From UBA5069 sp963773745 (GTDB lineage Bacteria > Chloroflexota > Anaerolineae > Caldilineales > Caldilineaceae): a stretch of DNA of 64,000 bases. Below are positions 28,527 through 38,201 of the stretch, piece by piece (position 1 is the first letter of the stretch; every line of letters starts with the position of its first letter). A model generated the notes under the pieces. The model ran no database searches and had not been told where the DNA came from. It saw only the letters and a list, made by a program, of their open reading frames with translations. The position numbers and the translations under genes are program-made. Location of the stretch: positions 434,001-498,000 of the forward strand of contig CAVZCL010000005.1 in assembly GCA_963773745.1 (NCBI GenBank). Direction: 5' to 3'.

Positions 28527-31086
28527 CGCCGGTTTCCTTCTGCACGCTGTCGATAATGCGCTTGCGCAGCGCGGCGACCTCGCGCTCGTTGAGCGAGCGA
28601 TCGGGGCTCTGGTAGGTGAGGTGGTAGGCCACCGACTTATGGTTGGCGGCCAGCTTGTCGCCGCGGTAGATGTCGAAGAGCTCCACGTCGCGCAGCAGGA
28701 ATCCACCCGCCTTGCGAATGATCTCCTCGAGGCTGCGCACAGTCACCCCTTCCTCCACATCAAACGCGAGGTCTTCAACCACCGCCGGATAGGGGGAGAT
28801 GGCGCGCATGGGGTTGAAGCTGAAGTGCGGGCGCACAAGCGGCGCGACCTGCAGTTCGGCGGCGCAGACACGCTCCAGCGGAATCGCAAAGTTGGCGCGC
28901 ACGCGCGGGTGAATCTCACCCAGGATGCCCACGCGTCTCTCATCGATCCACACCTCGGCGCAGCGGGGGCCAAAGGCGGCCGCGTCGGGCTTGGCGCGCC
29001 AGCTAATCTGCTGCGCCTCGAAGCCAAGGCGCGTGATCAGTGTCTCCACAACGCCCTTGAGGTCGAAGAAATCGAAGCTCTCCTGCTCGTCGCTCTGATT
29101 GTAAAAGTCGACCGGCGTGCGGTTGCCCGCAAGCAGAATGGAGACACGGCGCTCTTCGGCGGGCAACGTGCCGTCGCCATCTTCGAGGCGATAGGTGCGG
29201 CCCACCTCAAAGCTGGCGTGGCGCGGGGCCAGGCGTGCATTGCGCGCCAGATTCTCAAGCGCGCTCACCAGCAGCGAGCGGCGCATGACGCGCCGTTCGG
29301 GCGCGTTGGGGTTGGCCAGCGTAACGAAGTCACTCTCGGGCAGCGGCGCCTGCTGCGGGTCCATGCGCGCATGGCTCTCGGGCGAGGTAAGCGCGTAGTT
29401 GATGTTCTCCTGCAGCCCTGCCGCCACGAGAATGGTGCGAATCTTCTCCTCGGTCTCCAGCACTTCGTTGCGCCGCTGCGTGGGCAGCGAATCGACCAGC
29501 AGCGTCATGTCGGCATGCTCGTAGCCGATCATGCGCGCAACCTCTTCCGTCAGGTCGGCGGGGATGGCGATGTCGAGGCGGTGCCAGGGGGCGGTGGCAG
29601 CCAGCAGCGGCTCGCCCGCGCGCCGTTGCAGGGCGAAGGCGGCCTGCAGCGGCGCATCGGGCGCCACATCAGCAACCGCTTCGACGACGAAATCAAGGCG
29701 ACGCAGCGCGTCCGCAACCTGATCGAGCGTGACATCCATGCCCAGCAGGCGGCGCATGTCGCTCTCGCTGGTGTAGGCGGTGCGCGGGAGTTGGGGCACG
29801 GGATAGGCATCCACCACGCCCTGGAGCACGCGGCCACCGGCGTAGCGCTCGAGCAGCGCCGCGGCATAGCGCGCCGCAATTGGGTTGAGGGTGGCGGGCA
29901 CGCCGCGTGCAAAGCGGTAGGAGGCCTCGCTGGGCAGCCGCAACTTCTGGCTGGTGCGGCGGTTGGAGATGGCCTCGAAGGTGGCCGATTCGAGCAGCAC
30001 ATTTGTGGTGGCGTCGCCCACTTCGCTCTCCAGGCCGCCCATGACGCCAGCAATCGCAATCGAGCCGGCGCGGTCGGCGATCATGAGCATGGAGTCATCG
30101 AGCGTGCGTGCCACGTTGTCCAGCGTGGTGAAGCGCTCGCCTGCTGCCGCGCGCTGCACGACGATCACCGGCTTCTCCTCGCCAATCGCACGGGCGCGTG
30201 TGACGAGGGTGTCGTAGTCGAAGGCGTGGAGCGGCTGTCCCAGCGCCAGCATGACGTAGTTGGAGATGTCCACCACATTGTTGATGGGGCGCATGCCCGC
30301 ACGCGTCAGTCGGTCACGCATCCAGCTGGGCGATGGCCCCATCTGAACGCCCTCAATAATCATCCCCGTGTAGCGGTGGCAGAGCGCCGGGTCGGCGATC
30401 TCCACACCCACCTTGTCGGCAGCGGGTGGTGCGACTTCAGTGGGTGCAAGCGTAGGCAGGTGCAGGGCTGCGCCGGTGAGCGCGGCCACCTCACGCGCGA
30501 CGCCGGCAATGCTCAGGCAGCGCGCCATGTCGGGCGTCAGGTCCAGTACAAGGATTTCGTCGCCCAGATAGTCGCGCAGGGGCATGCCCACGGGCGCATC
30601 ATCGGGCAGGGTGAGGATGCCTTCGTGTTCTTCGCTCAGCCCCAGTTCACGCTCGGAGCAGACCATGCCATTGGAGAGGACGCCCCGAATCTTCGAGGGC
30701 TTCAGCTTCTTGAAGGGGCGCGGCGTGGCCTCGCTGTAGGCGTCGAGCAACGTCGCACCCGAGCGCGCAAAGGGCGCCTTGAGCGTGGGCAACGTGCCTT
30801 CAGCCTTGGTCATTCCCTTGAAGGCGAAGATGTTGGGCGCGCCCGTCACCACCTGCTCAACCTTGTCCGCGCCAAAGTCCACATCCACCAGCGTCAGGCG
30901 GTCGGCGTCGGGATGAGGCAGCACGGCCACCACCTCGCCCACGCGAATAAACTCCGGGTCCCACCAGTCGCCCACCGGCTCGATGGCGTCCACAGCCAGG
31001 CCGGCCAGCGTCAGGCGCTCGGCCAGTGCCGCGGTGGGCAGGTTGATGTCGACATATTCACGTAGCCAGGACAGCGGGACACGCAT
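28510..31086 (-). CDS. pheT: Phenylalanine-tRNA ligase beta subunit
   Basis: 858 residues, somewhat longer than the ~800 typical for bacterial PheT. The N-terminal B1 domain (MRVPLSWLREYVDINLP), the B3/B4 tRNA-editing region (SNGMVCSERELGL, later GGLESEVGD), the B5 domain and a C-terminal anticodon-binding ferredoxin fold (SPYPAVVEDLAFDVEEG) are present. It forms the alpha2-beta2 enzyme that charges tRNA-Phe and edits mischarged Tyr. The pheS gene is not next to it; the upstream neighbour is a Nudix gene. Its stop lies in the inverted repeat shared with rnz. Confidence 0.96.
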   Translation of the reverse strand: MRVPLSWLREYVDINLPTAALAERLTLAGLAVDAIEPVGDWWDPEFIRVGEVVAVLPHPDADRLTLVDVDFGADKVEQVVTGAPNIFAFKGMTKAEGTLPTLKAPFARSGATLLDAYSEATPRPFKKLKPSKIRGVLSNGMVCSERELGLSEEHEGILTLPDDAPVGMPLRDYLGDEILVLDLTPDMARCLSIAGVAREVAALTGAALHLPTLAPTEVAPPAADKVGVEIADPALCHRYTGMIIEGVQMGPSPSWMRDRLTRAGMRPINNVVDISNYVMLALGQPLHAFDYDTLVTRARAIGEEKPVIVVQRAAAGERFTTLDNVARTLDDSMLMIADRAGSIAIAGVMGGLESEVGDATTNVLLESATFEAISNRRTSQKLRLPSEASYRFARGVPATLNPIAARYAAALLERYAGGRVLQGVVDAYPVPQLPRTAYTSESDMRRLLGMDVTLDQVADALRRLDFVVEAVADVAPDAPLQAAFALQRRAGEPLLAATAPWHRLDIAIPADLTEEVARMIGYEHADMTLLVDSLPTQRRNEVLETEEKIRTILVAAGLQENINYALTSPESHARMDPQQAPLPESDFVTLANPNAPERRVMRRSLLVSALENLARNARLAPRHASFEVGRTYRLEDGDGTLPAEERRVSILLAGNRTPVDFYNQSDEQESFDFFDLKGVVETLITRLGFEAQQISWRAKPDAAAFGPRCAEVWIDERRVGILGEIHPRVRANFAIPLERVCAAELQVAPLVRPHFSFNPMRAISPYPAVVEDLAFDVEEGVTVRSLEEIIRKAGGFLLRDVELFDIYRGDKLAANHKSVAYHLTYQSPDRSLNEREVAALRKRIIDSVQKETGGTLRG

Positions 31087-31128
31087 GGGGCACTCCTCAG
31101 CAAGAGTTGTTTGTGGACGGGCAATAGG

Positions 31129-31190
31129 TCATTGGAAATTGGTCATTGGTGCGCATGGGTCACCAATGACGAATTGCCAGTTACCAATAA
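31129..31190. repeat. Imperfect ATTGGT-rich inverted repeat
   Basis: Copies of GGTCATTGG pair with CCAATGAC and related fragments. It is A/T-richer than the surroundings and resembles the spacer between atpA and atpG. Confidence 0.6.
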
Positions 31191-31248
31191 TCAATACTCA
31201 GTCGTCAGTCTGTGGGCCGTGCGCTACTCAAACCAACCATCCAGTCTA

Positions 31249-31860
31249 TCACACGCCGCCGCCCACGAGGCTTTCGTAGACAAGGTCGTGGGCAATGGCG
31301 CGCCACTGTCCCCAGCCGTGGCGATCGCCCATGAGGTTGCGCAGCTCGGCGGCGGTTTGCGTCAGGTGGCTGGGCAGCACCATGTGGAAGTCGGTGATGG
31401 CCTCTTGCACATGGGGCTGGGGCGCGCCGCCTGCGCTGCTGACGAGGAAGATGTAGCTGGCAAAGTAGGCCAACTGCCCTTCGTGATGGAAGGTATATTC
31501 GACGAGCCCCAGAAAGCGCTCCACGCGCACCGGCAGCGCCATCTCTTCCTCTATTTCGCGCAGCAAGCCTTGCTCCACATCCTCGTCCCAGTTGATGCCC
31601 CCCGAGGGCAGCCGGTAGATGTGGCGCGGGTAGTGCGCCTTGGCGTGCACCCAGATGCCGCCGGACGGGTCCATGACGGCGAAAACCGCCTCGGCGCGGC
31701 GGTCGCCCTGCGTGCCAAAGCGATAGGGGCGCGTGTACTCGTCGGCTTCCAGCTCCACACTCCAGCGCAGCGGGGCCCCGTAGCGCGCCGCGAGCGTGGC
31801 AATTTCGTCGGCTTCCACACTTGGGCGGCGCACCTGGGCTTGCGTTTGATTTTGCTTCAT
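31249..31860 (-). CDS. Nudix hydrolase
   Basis: 203 residues. The Nudix box is GGINWDEDVEQGLLREIEEEMAL, fitting the G-x5-E-x7-R-E-U-x-E-E consensus, though the following Gly is Ala. It probably hydrolyses a nucleoside diphosphate linked to another group; the substrate is unknown. The ATG overlaps the stop of the upstream membrane-protein gene (ATGA), so the two are translationally coupled. Confidence 0.88.
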   Translation of the reverse strand: MKQNQTQAQVRRPSVEADEIATLAARYGAPLRWSVELEADEYTRPYRFGTQGDRRAEAVFAVMDPSGGIWVHAKAHYPRHIYRLPSGGINWDEDVEQGLLREIEEEMALPVRVERFLGLVEYTFHHEGQLAYFASYIFLVSSAGGAPQPHVQEAITDFHMVLPSHLTQTAAELRNLMGDRHGWGQWRAIAHDLVYESLVGGGV

Positions 31861-33804
31861 AGCGTCGGTTCCTCTGCGGGGGAGAGAGAAGCGGGTTGTT
31901 CTCGGTCGGTGCGTCGTCGCTGCATGGTTGCCCAGCCGATAGCGAGCAGCAGCAGCGCAATCGTTGCCCAGCTAATCCAGCGCCCCACCATGCGCGCCAT
32001 CGTGTCGCCATAGGTGAGCAGGATGTAGCCTTCACCCGGGGGCGCGTCAACGGTCATGCGGCCCAGCGTGCCAGCGCTTTCGGGCGTAATCGGCAGCTCA
32101 CGCAGCGGCGCGCCATGCTCGCCATCGAGCAGGAAGGCGCGCCAGCCGGGATAGTAGAACTGATTGTAGATCAATGTCTGCGGCGCGTCGGTGCGGTTAG
32201 CATAGTAGATCTCTTCGGAGACGCTGTTGTGGGCCACCGATTCGGCGCCGAAGTTCTTGTAGTCAAAGACGCTGTAGTCGAGCAGTGTGCTGATGGGCGC
32301 TTCGGCTTCGCCCGCCGCCTCTTGTTGAATGTAGTAGTCGGCCATCGGGCTCCACGTGGGCACCTTCGTCACCCACGCGGTGCTGCCCGTCATCTCGTCG
32401 GAGGATTGCTGAAAGCGCATGAGCGCGGCCAGGCTCACGGGTCCCTCGGCGGGTTCGCTAATCTGCACGCGCAGGTAGGGGTAGCTGGCGAGGATAACCA
32501 CGGCGCAGAGGGCAACCGCTGCGGGGATGGGCGCTCTGTCCGTGCGCAGCGGTTCGTTCTCCGCTGCGGGAAAGTGCGCGACGAGCAGCCCGCCCAGCAT
32601 GGCCAGGAAGGGGGCCATGACGCTGAACCAGCGCCACGGGAACTGCGCTGCGCTCAGCCACGCGCCCAGCAACGGTAGCTCCCAAAGGGGGGCGGCCGCC
32701 TGCAGCGCAAAGAAGAGAGCCAGGAGTGCTGCGCCGCCATAGAAGGCCAGTTCCCAGCGCAGCCGGCCGGCGCGCCGCCACTGTACAATCAGCCCCAGCA
32801 CGCCCAGCAGCAGCGCCGCCGCGCCAATCTGAAAGCTGATCGCGTCGCCCGGGCCCGGCTGGCTTACGCCAAAGCCCCATTGCGCGCTGAAGAGCTGGTG
32901 CAGATAGACGAAGTTATCGCGATAGTCGTAGCGCCCGGCATACCATTGATCCACGAGCACATATTTCTGCTCCAGGAAGGCGGGAATCCAGAAGACGGCG
33001 CTCAACCCCAGGCCGGCGGCGAGGCCCGCAATCGGCCAGAGCGCGCGCCGCACGGCTGCGCCAAAGCGCGTTCCGAGCGATGCGCTTGCACCTTCGGGCA
33101 GCGCATGCAGCCACGCGATCAGCAGCACGTAGAGGCCAAGGAAGGGGGTGAAGAGCACGATCACCAGGTTGCTGGTGAGCATGAGCGCGCCATAGCTGAG
33201 CGCTGCGGCCACCACCCACTGCACGCGTCGGTTGATCACCGCGCCGCGCACCGCCCACAGGCAAAGGGGCAGCCACACAAAGGCCATGCTCTCGGCGAGG
33301 TTGGCGCGCACATAGAGGTTGAGCAAGTGATAGGGGAGATAGGTGTAGACGACGGCCGCCACCAGCGCCGCCGGTCGCCCGCCCCACGGGCGCACGCAGA
33401 TGTACATGGCCGCTGCACTGCCCACGATGCTGAAGACGAAGATGGCCTCGATTGCAGCGGTGTAGCCAAAGTCCAAAAAGTGGTAGCAGCAGCTCGGCCA
33501 GGAAGTGGCTCAGCGGGCCGTAGATGTTGAAGAAGGGATAGCCGTAGCCAAAGGCAAAGTCGGGGCTCCAGCGGGGCCACCAGATGCCGTCGGCCACCAC
33601 TCGGTCGAACTGGTGGAGGAAGTAGACATGGTGGCGCGCATCGTTGGCGCCCCAGAAGTAGCCGGGCAGCAGGAAGGGGGCGACGGCAAAGATCGTCAGC
33701 AGAAGCGAGAGGCCAAAGAGCGGGTCGCGCCAAAGAGGGGGCTGCCCGCTGGCAGCCGGTGCGCGCACCGGCGCGGCCGCACACGTTACAGAATTAGCGG
33801 CCAT
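31857..33804 (-). CDS. PTPS-related multi-pass membrane protein, frame-interrupted
   Basis: About 650 residues when two frames are joined. The N-terminal part (DARHHVYFLHQFDRVV, then FGYGYPFFNIYGPLSHFLAELLLPLF) and the following part (AIFVFSIVGSAAAMYICV...GGRPAALVAAVVYTYLPYHLLNLYVRANLAE) match the 6-pyruvoyl-tetrahydropterin-synthase-related membrane family, which is glycosyltransferase-like in topology. About ten membrane segments and a large outer domain follow. The frame changes near 33478, next to a T run, where two bases seem missing. The ATG at 33804 overlaps the preceding gene. The reaction is unknown. Confidence 0.75.
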
Positions 33805-35323
33805 AGAGCACCAGCTTGTCGTCCAGGCCAGCGTTGACGCGCAAGCGTGCGCCATCCTGCCAGTTATAGAGGCCCACGTAGTAGGTCAGGCTGGAGGGCG
33901 CGTCGGCGGGAAGCTCCAGCGCGTAGCTTTGCGAAAAGAGCTCGCCCTGCTGCCAGGCGGTGGCGGGCTGGTCGGCTACAGGGGGCGTGTCCATCTGCGC
34001 CACAACTGCCGGTGCATCGCCGCTGGCATCGACCGCCTGGAAGAAGAGATTGACGTCGAAGGGAAGTGGCGCGAGCGCTTGCCAATCGAGAGTGAGCGTG
34101 GCGCGGCGCGTACCGTCTACGGCCGCCTCCGCTTCGTCCACCTGCGCAGCGAGCACGGCCACCTGCGCATCGCCCAGCATGGCCAGGGGGCGATCGGGCG
34201 GGCGCGCGTCAGTAAATTGGGGCAGCAGGTAGGGCTGCGCCGCCAGCAGCAGCACAACCGCCGTCGCGCCATACCATGCGGGGCGCCACAAGTCTGTGAA
34301 GTAGAGCAGCGCGCATCCCGCCGCGGCGGCCAGCAGCGGCGCGGCCAACAGCCCCGCCTGCCACGGCGCGTGCAAAAGCTGCGCAGCGCCCGTAATCCGC
34401 CAGAGGGGCGCGCTCCAGCCCAGCGTCAGTGCAAAGAGGAGCGTTGCGCCGGAGAGTGAAAAGATGAGCAGGCGGCGGTTGCTGCCCGGCAATCCATCCA
34501 CGGGGCTGCGCAGCGCAAGCAATCCAACCAGCGCCGCCGCGGCCAGGCCCAGCGCCATGTTGCCAATCTGCAGCGGCGTCGTGGCCGTCCAGCTTGCGCG
34601 CAGCAGGCCATAGAGCGAGGTGAATTGCGCATCAAAGGCCAGCGGCGACGCAGCGCGCACACCCCAGCCAGGGATAAGGCTCAGCAGCGCCGCCGCCGCG
34701 CCGCCGATGACAAGCAGCACGCCCAGGCGGTTGCGCTCCACAAGCAGCGCATAGAGCGCCAGCAGCAGCGTCGCACCCAGCGCGAGCCCCGCCTGCGTGC
34801 GCACCATCCACACAATGGCCAGCAGCGCAACGGCGGCTCCCAGTGGTGCACGTTCGGATGCAAAGACAGCAATGCCCGCCAGCGCCAGCGGCAGCAGCGC
34901 CAAAATCAGCGCATCGCCCAGGGCGCCGCGCACGTAGACTGTAGTGAGCAGCGCCGGCAGCAGCAGGTAGACGCTGCCCGCCAAGCCGGCGGCGCGGTCG
35001 CCCAGTCGTCCCTGCAGCCACGCGTAGATGCCCAAAGCGCCCAGCACCATGGAGGAAAGCAGCACCCATTGCACGGCACGCGCGGGCGTTATGCCCAAAA
35101 GCAGCAGCGGCTGGGCGGGAAGCAGCGCGCCAATGCCCATGCCGCGCCAGAGGTCGGGCGCGACGGCCACGTTGGCAAGCGCCGCCGGGCTGGCCACATT
35201 CCACGCGGCCACAAAGCCCTGCTGGCTCTGCCACAACTGCGGCGCAAAGCCGGGCGCGCAGGCAAAGAGGCAAAGGAGCAGCAGCGTCCACAGCCCCAGG
35301 CGCGCAGGTGCGTGGGTGCTCAC
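33794..35323 (-). CDS. Large multi-pass membrane protein
   Basis: 509 residues with about eleven membrane segments and a soluble C-terminal region of about 120 residues that looks beta-rich (ATLTLDWQALAPLPFDVNLFF...LTYYVGLYNWQDGARLRVN). The layout resembles dolichyl-mannosyltransferase-like (GT-C) proteins, but the N-terminal loop lacks a clear acidic DxD/DxE signature. It overlaps the next gene and is probably its partner in cell-surface polymer or glycan work. This is inference from architecture only. Confidence 0.7.
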   Translation of the reverse strand: MSTHAPARLGLWTLLLLCLFACAPGFAPQLWQSQQGFVAAWNVASPAALANVAVAPDLWRGMGIGALLPAQPLLLLGITPARAVQWVLLSSMVLGALGIYAWLQGRLGDRAAGLAGSVYLLLPALLTTVYVRGALGDALILALLPLALAGIAVFASERAPLGAAVALLAIVWMVRTQAGLALGATLLLALYALLVERNRLGVLLVIGGAAAALLSLIPGWGVRAASPLAFDAQFTSLYGLLRASWTATTPLQIGNMALGLAAAALVGLLALRSPVDGLPGSNRRLLIFSLSGATLLFALTLGWSAPLWRITGAAQLLHAPWQAGLLAAPLLAAAAGCALLYFTDLWRPAWYGATAVVLLLAAQPYLLPQFTDARPPDRPLAMLGDAQVAVLAAQVDEAEAAVDGTRRATLTLDWQALAPLPFDVNLFFQAVDASGDAPAVVAQMDTPPVADQPATAWQQGELFSQSYALELPADAPSSLTYYVGLYNWQDGARLRVNAGLDDKLVLYGR

Positions 35324-35390
35324 AGTGGCATGGCGGGCAGGCGGCGGCCCGAACGCGGCGGTCTGCGGCGAGGCAGTGGGTGGACTTGAA

Positions 35391-35867
35391 TCACTGGATG
35401 CGCGATGCCTCGCGCGTGGCGTGGCTCTCCAAATAGGCGAGCCAGCCGCGCGCCGTCAGGGGGCCAAACGAGTTGTGCACGACCGTTTGCGTGTCGTCCA
35501 CGTGCGCATCAGCCAGTTGGCGCACCAACGCCACTGTGGCGTCACGCGTGGCAGCGAAGGCGGCACGCAGCGGGGCCACGTCAAGCTCAACGCCCGGTGC
35601 ATAGGCGTCATACTCATCCACCTGCAGCGGCGCGCCCAGCAAAACGCGCAGGCGGCTCTGTCCCCACGCCTCGATGCCGGTGATGTGGCGCAGCGTCTGC
35701 GCGGCCTTGCCGGTCGCCGACTGATCGGCAGCCCCAGCGGCGCGTGCGTCAATCGCCGCACCGGAAGTCACCAGGGCGTCGATCCACTCGGCCAGCGAGC
35801 GCTTGGCGCCGGGCCGTTCCAGTATCGTTTTGGCAATCTGCCCAATCACTGCGTCCTTGAAACCCAA
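35391..35867 (-). CDS. DinB-like four-helix protein
   Basis: About 158 residues from a TTG at 35867 (MGFKDAVIGQIAKTIL) behind GAGGG. The four-helix pattern and a terminal FGPLTARGWLAYLESHATREA fit the DinB/DUF664 superfamily, where metal-binding His residues sit on the helices (a His in LRHITGIEAWGQS). Members act as thiol-dependent enzymes or have unknown roles. The open frame continues upstream into a hairpin repeat, which should not be coding. Confidence 0.65.
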   Translation of the reverse strand: MGFKDAVIGQIAKTILERPGAKRSLAEWIDALVTSGAAIDARAAGAADQSATGKAAQTLRHITGIEAWGQSRLRVLLGAPLQVDEYDAYAPGVELDVAPLRAAFAATRDATVALVRQLADAHVDDTQTVVHNSFGPLTARGWLAYLESHATREASRIQ

Positions 35868-35930
35868 AATTCCCTCGTTCCCAGCGATATGTTGCGTGTA
35901 GCCAATGTGCAGAAGCGCGACGCCGCATGC

Positions 35931-36010
35931 GTAGCGGGGGTTCCAGCCCTCGAACTTGAGCCGCCACATTGCAGAGGCTGCGGCGTCACGCGGGAGACGT
36001 GACCTGCAAC
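35931..36010. repeat. Truncated TAGCGG element with GTCACG hairpin
   Basis: GTAGCGGGGGTTCCAGCCCTC matches the left arm at 9163-9187, but no right arm follows. The internal hairpin GTCACG...CGTGAC (35985-36003) is present. It is probably a decayed copy. Confidence 0.7.
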
Positions 36011-36030
36011 TGTGCGCCGTTGGCGCCTGC

Positions 36031-36624
36031 CTATGCTTCGCCCAGCGGCACGCCCTGTATCGGCTCGCGGTGCCCCATGTCCAGCAGCGTGCCGCCGCCT
36101 TCGGCGCCGCCCTCTGGTCTGCCTGGCACGGCAGGCGGGGCCGCCTGGCGCAAACGCAACGCGTGTGCGGCCAACTGCTCAAGCTCCAGCACGCTCAGGC
36201 CGTAGCGATTGGTCGGGTGCTGAAGGATGGCGGCTGCATCCAGCGCGACCGCGCGCGCCGCCGCTTCGGGGCCGGCAAAGGGGGTCCACCGCACGAGGGA
36301 CGCGCGCAGAAAATCCTGACCGGCGGGCGTCACATGCGTGTTGGGCGTGCGCCGGCGCAGGGGCAGCAAGGAGCGCTCCAGTTTCCACGCGAGAAACCAT
36401 TCGGCCCCGGCGGGCGCGGTGATATCGCTGCCAAAGAGAAAGTAGACGCGATCGACGTTGCCAATGCGCTCGTGAATCTCCTCCAGCGGCGCGCCGGTGG
36501 CGGGTGTGCGGCGAATCTCAATGGAGACCTGCACGGGCAACTGGGCCAGCGCACGCCCAATCGCCGCGCGTTCCGCCTCGAGATCGTTGGTAGCGCTTAC
36601 AAAGAGTCGCAATGGTTCTGCCAT
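36031..36624 (-). CDS. DUF4062-like protein
   Basis: 197 residues. The N-terminus LRLFVSATNDLEAERAAI matches the opening strand-helix of DUF4062, a domain often found at the front of NTPase or TIR-like signalling proteins. Here it is followed by YFLFGSDITAPAGAEWFLAWK and an Ala-rich tail with no recognised effector. ATG 36624 lies six bases after a -10 sequence. The tail is low-complexity and may not be folded. The role is unknown. Confidence 0.6.
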   Translation of the reverse strand: MAEPLRLFVSATNDLEAERAAIGRALAQLPVQVSIEIRRTPATGAPLEEIHERIGNVDRVYFLFGSDITAPAGAEWFLAWKLERSLLPLRRRTPNTHVTPAGQDFLRASLVRWTPFAGPEAAARAVALDAAAILQHPTNRYGLSVLELEQLAAHALRLRQAAPPAVPGRPEGGAEGGGTLLDMGHREPIQGVPLGEA

Positions 36625-36630
36625 GGCCAA

Positions 36631-36636
36631 AGTGTA
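36631..36636 (-). promoter_or_regulatory. -10 box of a leaderless transcript
   Basis: TACACT on the minus strand (36636 to 36631), then six bases, then ATG 36624. As at 6503, the expected +1 is at or beside the start codon. Confidence 0.5.
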
Positions 36637-36830
36637 TCACCGCGGCGCGCGCGGCCCGAAAATCGAGGGCCGCTGGGCGCGGTTGGCGTATACTGGCGTG
36701 CAGAGCCGGTGCGCGGCATGACATACGTACGTTATGTAGGTGTCGGCTTCAGCCGCCACCTGCGCAGATGGCCACGCGCTGTGGCAGTGGCAGTGTCTTT
36801 ATAGAGAAAGCACTCCTGGAGGAACGAGCA

Positions 36831-37214
36831 ATGGGTGAATTACGCGCAGGCGTTGCGGGTGAGGCGACGGGTGTGGTGACGGAGAACAACACGGCAATTG
36901 CCATGCACAGCGGTGATGTGCCCGTCTTCTCCACCCCCGCCATGATTGCGCTCATGGAGGAAGCGGCAGTGGCGGCGCTGGCGCCGCACCTCGACGCCGG
37001 GCAGACGAGCGTGGGCGTCCAGGTGAATGTGCGCCACCTGGCTGCGACACCCGTTGGCGCGGCTGTGCGCGCGGTGGCGCGCGTAATGCTTGTCGAGGGG
37101 CGACGTGTGACGCTGCGCGTGCTGGCGTATGACGCCAAGCAGAGCATCGGCGAGGGGCAGCACGAGCGCATGCTTGTGGACCGCGCCCGCTTTCTCGAGC
37201 GTTCGCAACAATAA
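36831..37214 (+). CDS. FlK-like hot-dog thioesterase
   Basis: 127 residues, the length of a stand-alone hot-dog thioesterase. The pattern VFSTPAMIALMEEAAVAAL followed by TSVGVQVNVRHLAATPVG matches the family of fluoroacetyl-CoA thioesterase FlK. In it, Thr, Glu and His residues of these two segments hold the thioester. It probably hydrolyses a small acyl-CoA, unknown which. GGAGG lies eight bases before the ATG. The upstream 36680-36700 region holds a TATACT without a clear -35. Confidence 0.8.
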   Translation: MGELRAGVAGEATGVVTENNTAIAMHSGDVPVFSTPAMIALMEEAAVAALAPHLDAGQTSVGVQVNVRHLAATPVGAAVRAVARVMLVEGRRVTLRVLAYDAKQSIGEGQHERMLVDRARFLERSQQ

Positions 37215-37291
37215 CGGCGGTACGCAGAAGCGGCGGGAAGGAGAGGAAACGGCATGCGGTACCCAATGCATAGGCTGCCAGGGGGCACGCC

Positions 37292-37927
37292 ATGTGGACT
37301 CCATCCATGTTAGCGGCAGCGGGACTGCTGGGGCTCGGACACATCGGCGCGCGCCTGACGGGCCACGCGCGTGCCGCGTTCTGGCTCAAGCCGCTGCCCA
37401 TCGCGCTCTTTGTGCTGATTGCGGCCCTGGCGCAGCCGCCCCTCTCCCCGCTCTACCGCAATCTGATTCTGGCCGGGCTGCTCTTCTCCATGGTTGGCGA
37501 CATCCTGCTTGCCTCGGGTGGAGCACGCTTTGCGGCGGGGCTGGGCGCATTTCTGATTGCGCACCTCTTCTATGCAGGCGCATTCCTCACGCAGCACGGG
37601 GTGGGCGGCCCCTGGTGGGTGGCGGCGCTGGCGGTTGCCTACGCAGCGCTCATGCTGGCGCTGCTATGGCGCTTTGTGCCCACGCCACTGCGCGTGCCCG
37701 TCAGCCTCTATATTGCAGCCATTCTCGTTATGGCATGGCTGGCCGCCGGCTGGTGGCTGGAGGGCGGCGGCCGCCATGCTGCCTTTGCGGCGCTCGGCGC
37801 ACTCAGCTTCGTCGCGTCCGATTCGACGCTGGCGTGGGATCGCTTCCGCCGCCGCTTTCGCCTCGCCCCGCTGGCCGTCATGGTGACCTATTACATGGCG
37901 CAGGCGCTGCTGGCGCTTTCGGTGTAG
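37292..37927 (+). CDS. YhhN-family lysoplasmalogenase-like membrane protein
   Basis: 211 residues with about eight membrane segments. The family pattern is visible as AGLLFSMVGDILLAS and, late, LSFVASDSTLAWDRF. The eukaryotic relative TMEM86B hydrolyses the vinyl-ether bond of lysoplasmalogens, and the two Asp residues in these motifs are candidate catalytic residues. A bacterial substrate is not established. It follows the thioesterase by 77 bases on the same strand, so the two may be co-transcribed. Confidence 0.85.
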   Translation: MWTPSMLAAAGLLGLGHIGARLTGHARAAFWLKPLPIALFVLIAALAQPPLSPLYRNLILAGLLFSMVGDILLASGGARFAAGLGAFLIAHLFYAGAFLTQHGVGGPWWVAALAVAYAALMLALLWRFVPTPLRVPVSLYIAAILVMAWLAAGWWLEGGGRHAAFAALGALSFVASDSTLAWDRFRRRFRLAPLAVMVTYYMAQALLALSV

Positions 37928-38024
37928 GGAGTCGATAAGGAGCGCCAACTGCAGCCTTGGCCCCGACCGTCTCCAGACAACCCGACCGTCTCCAGATAAT
38001 TGGAGAGGGGCGCACAACAACTGC

Positions 38025-38044
38025 GTCACGCAGGGAGACGTGAC
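38025..38044. repeat. Isolated GTCACG...CGTGAC hairpin
   Basis: GTCACGCAGGGAGACGTGAC, then CTAC, with the same core as 9212-9231 and 35985-36003 but without the long flanking arms. No gene is in 37928-38201. Confidence 0.6.
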
Positions 38045-38201
38045 CTACGATGGCGGCGCGCTTCTCCCCTCCCAACCACGCTGCAATTGCACGCCTATGG
38101 TCACATGGGGTAAAGTGCTCTCTGGGTTTGATTGCAGGCCGCCACATGCACCGCACGTCTGCCCGCCACTCCACCTGACACACAACAGGGATAACCAAAC
38201 C

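Noticed and set aside
31087..31248. A T-box or Phe leader before pheT
   Set aside because: The sequence has no T-box motif or Phe-rich leader frame; it holds only an A/T-rich repeat.
35868..36182. Long N-terminal extension of the DinB-like protein
   Set aside because: It would translate a truncated hairpin repeat and overlap the DUF4062-like gene; the TTG at 35867 has a good ribosome site.
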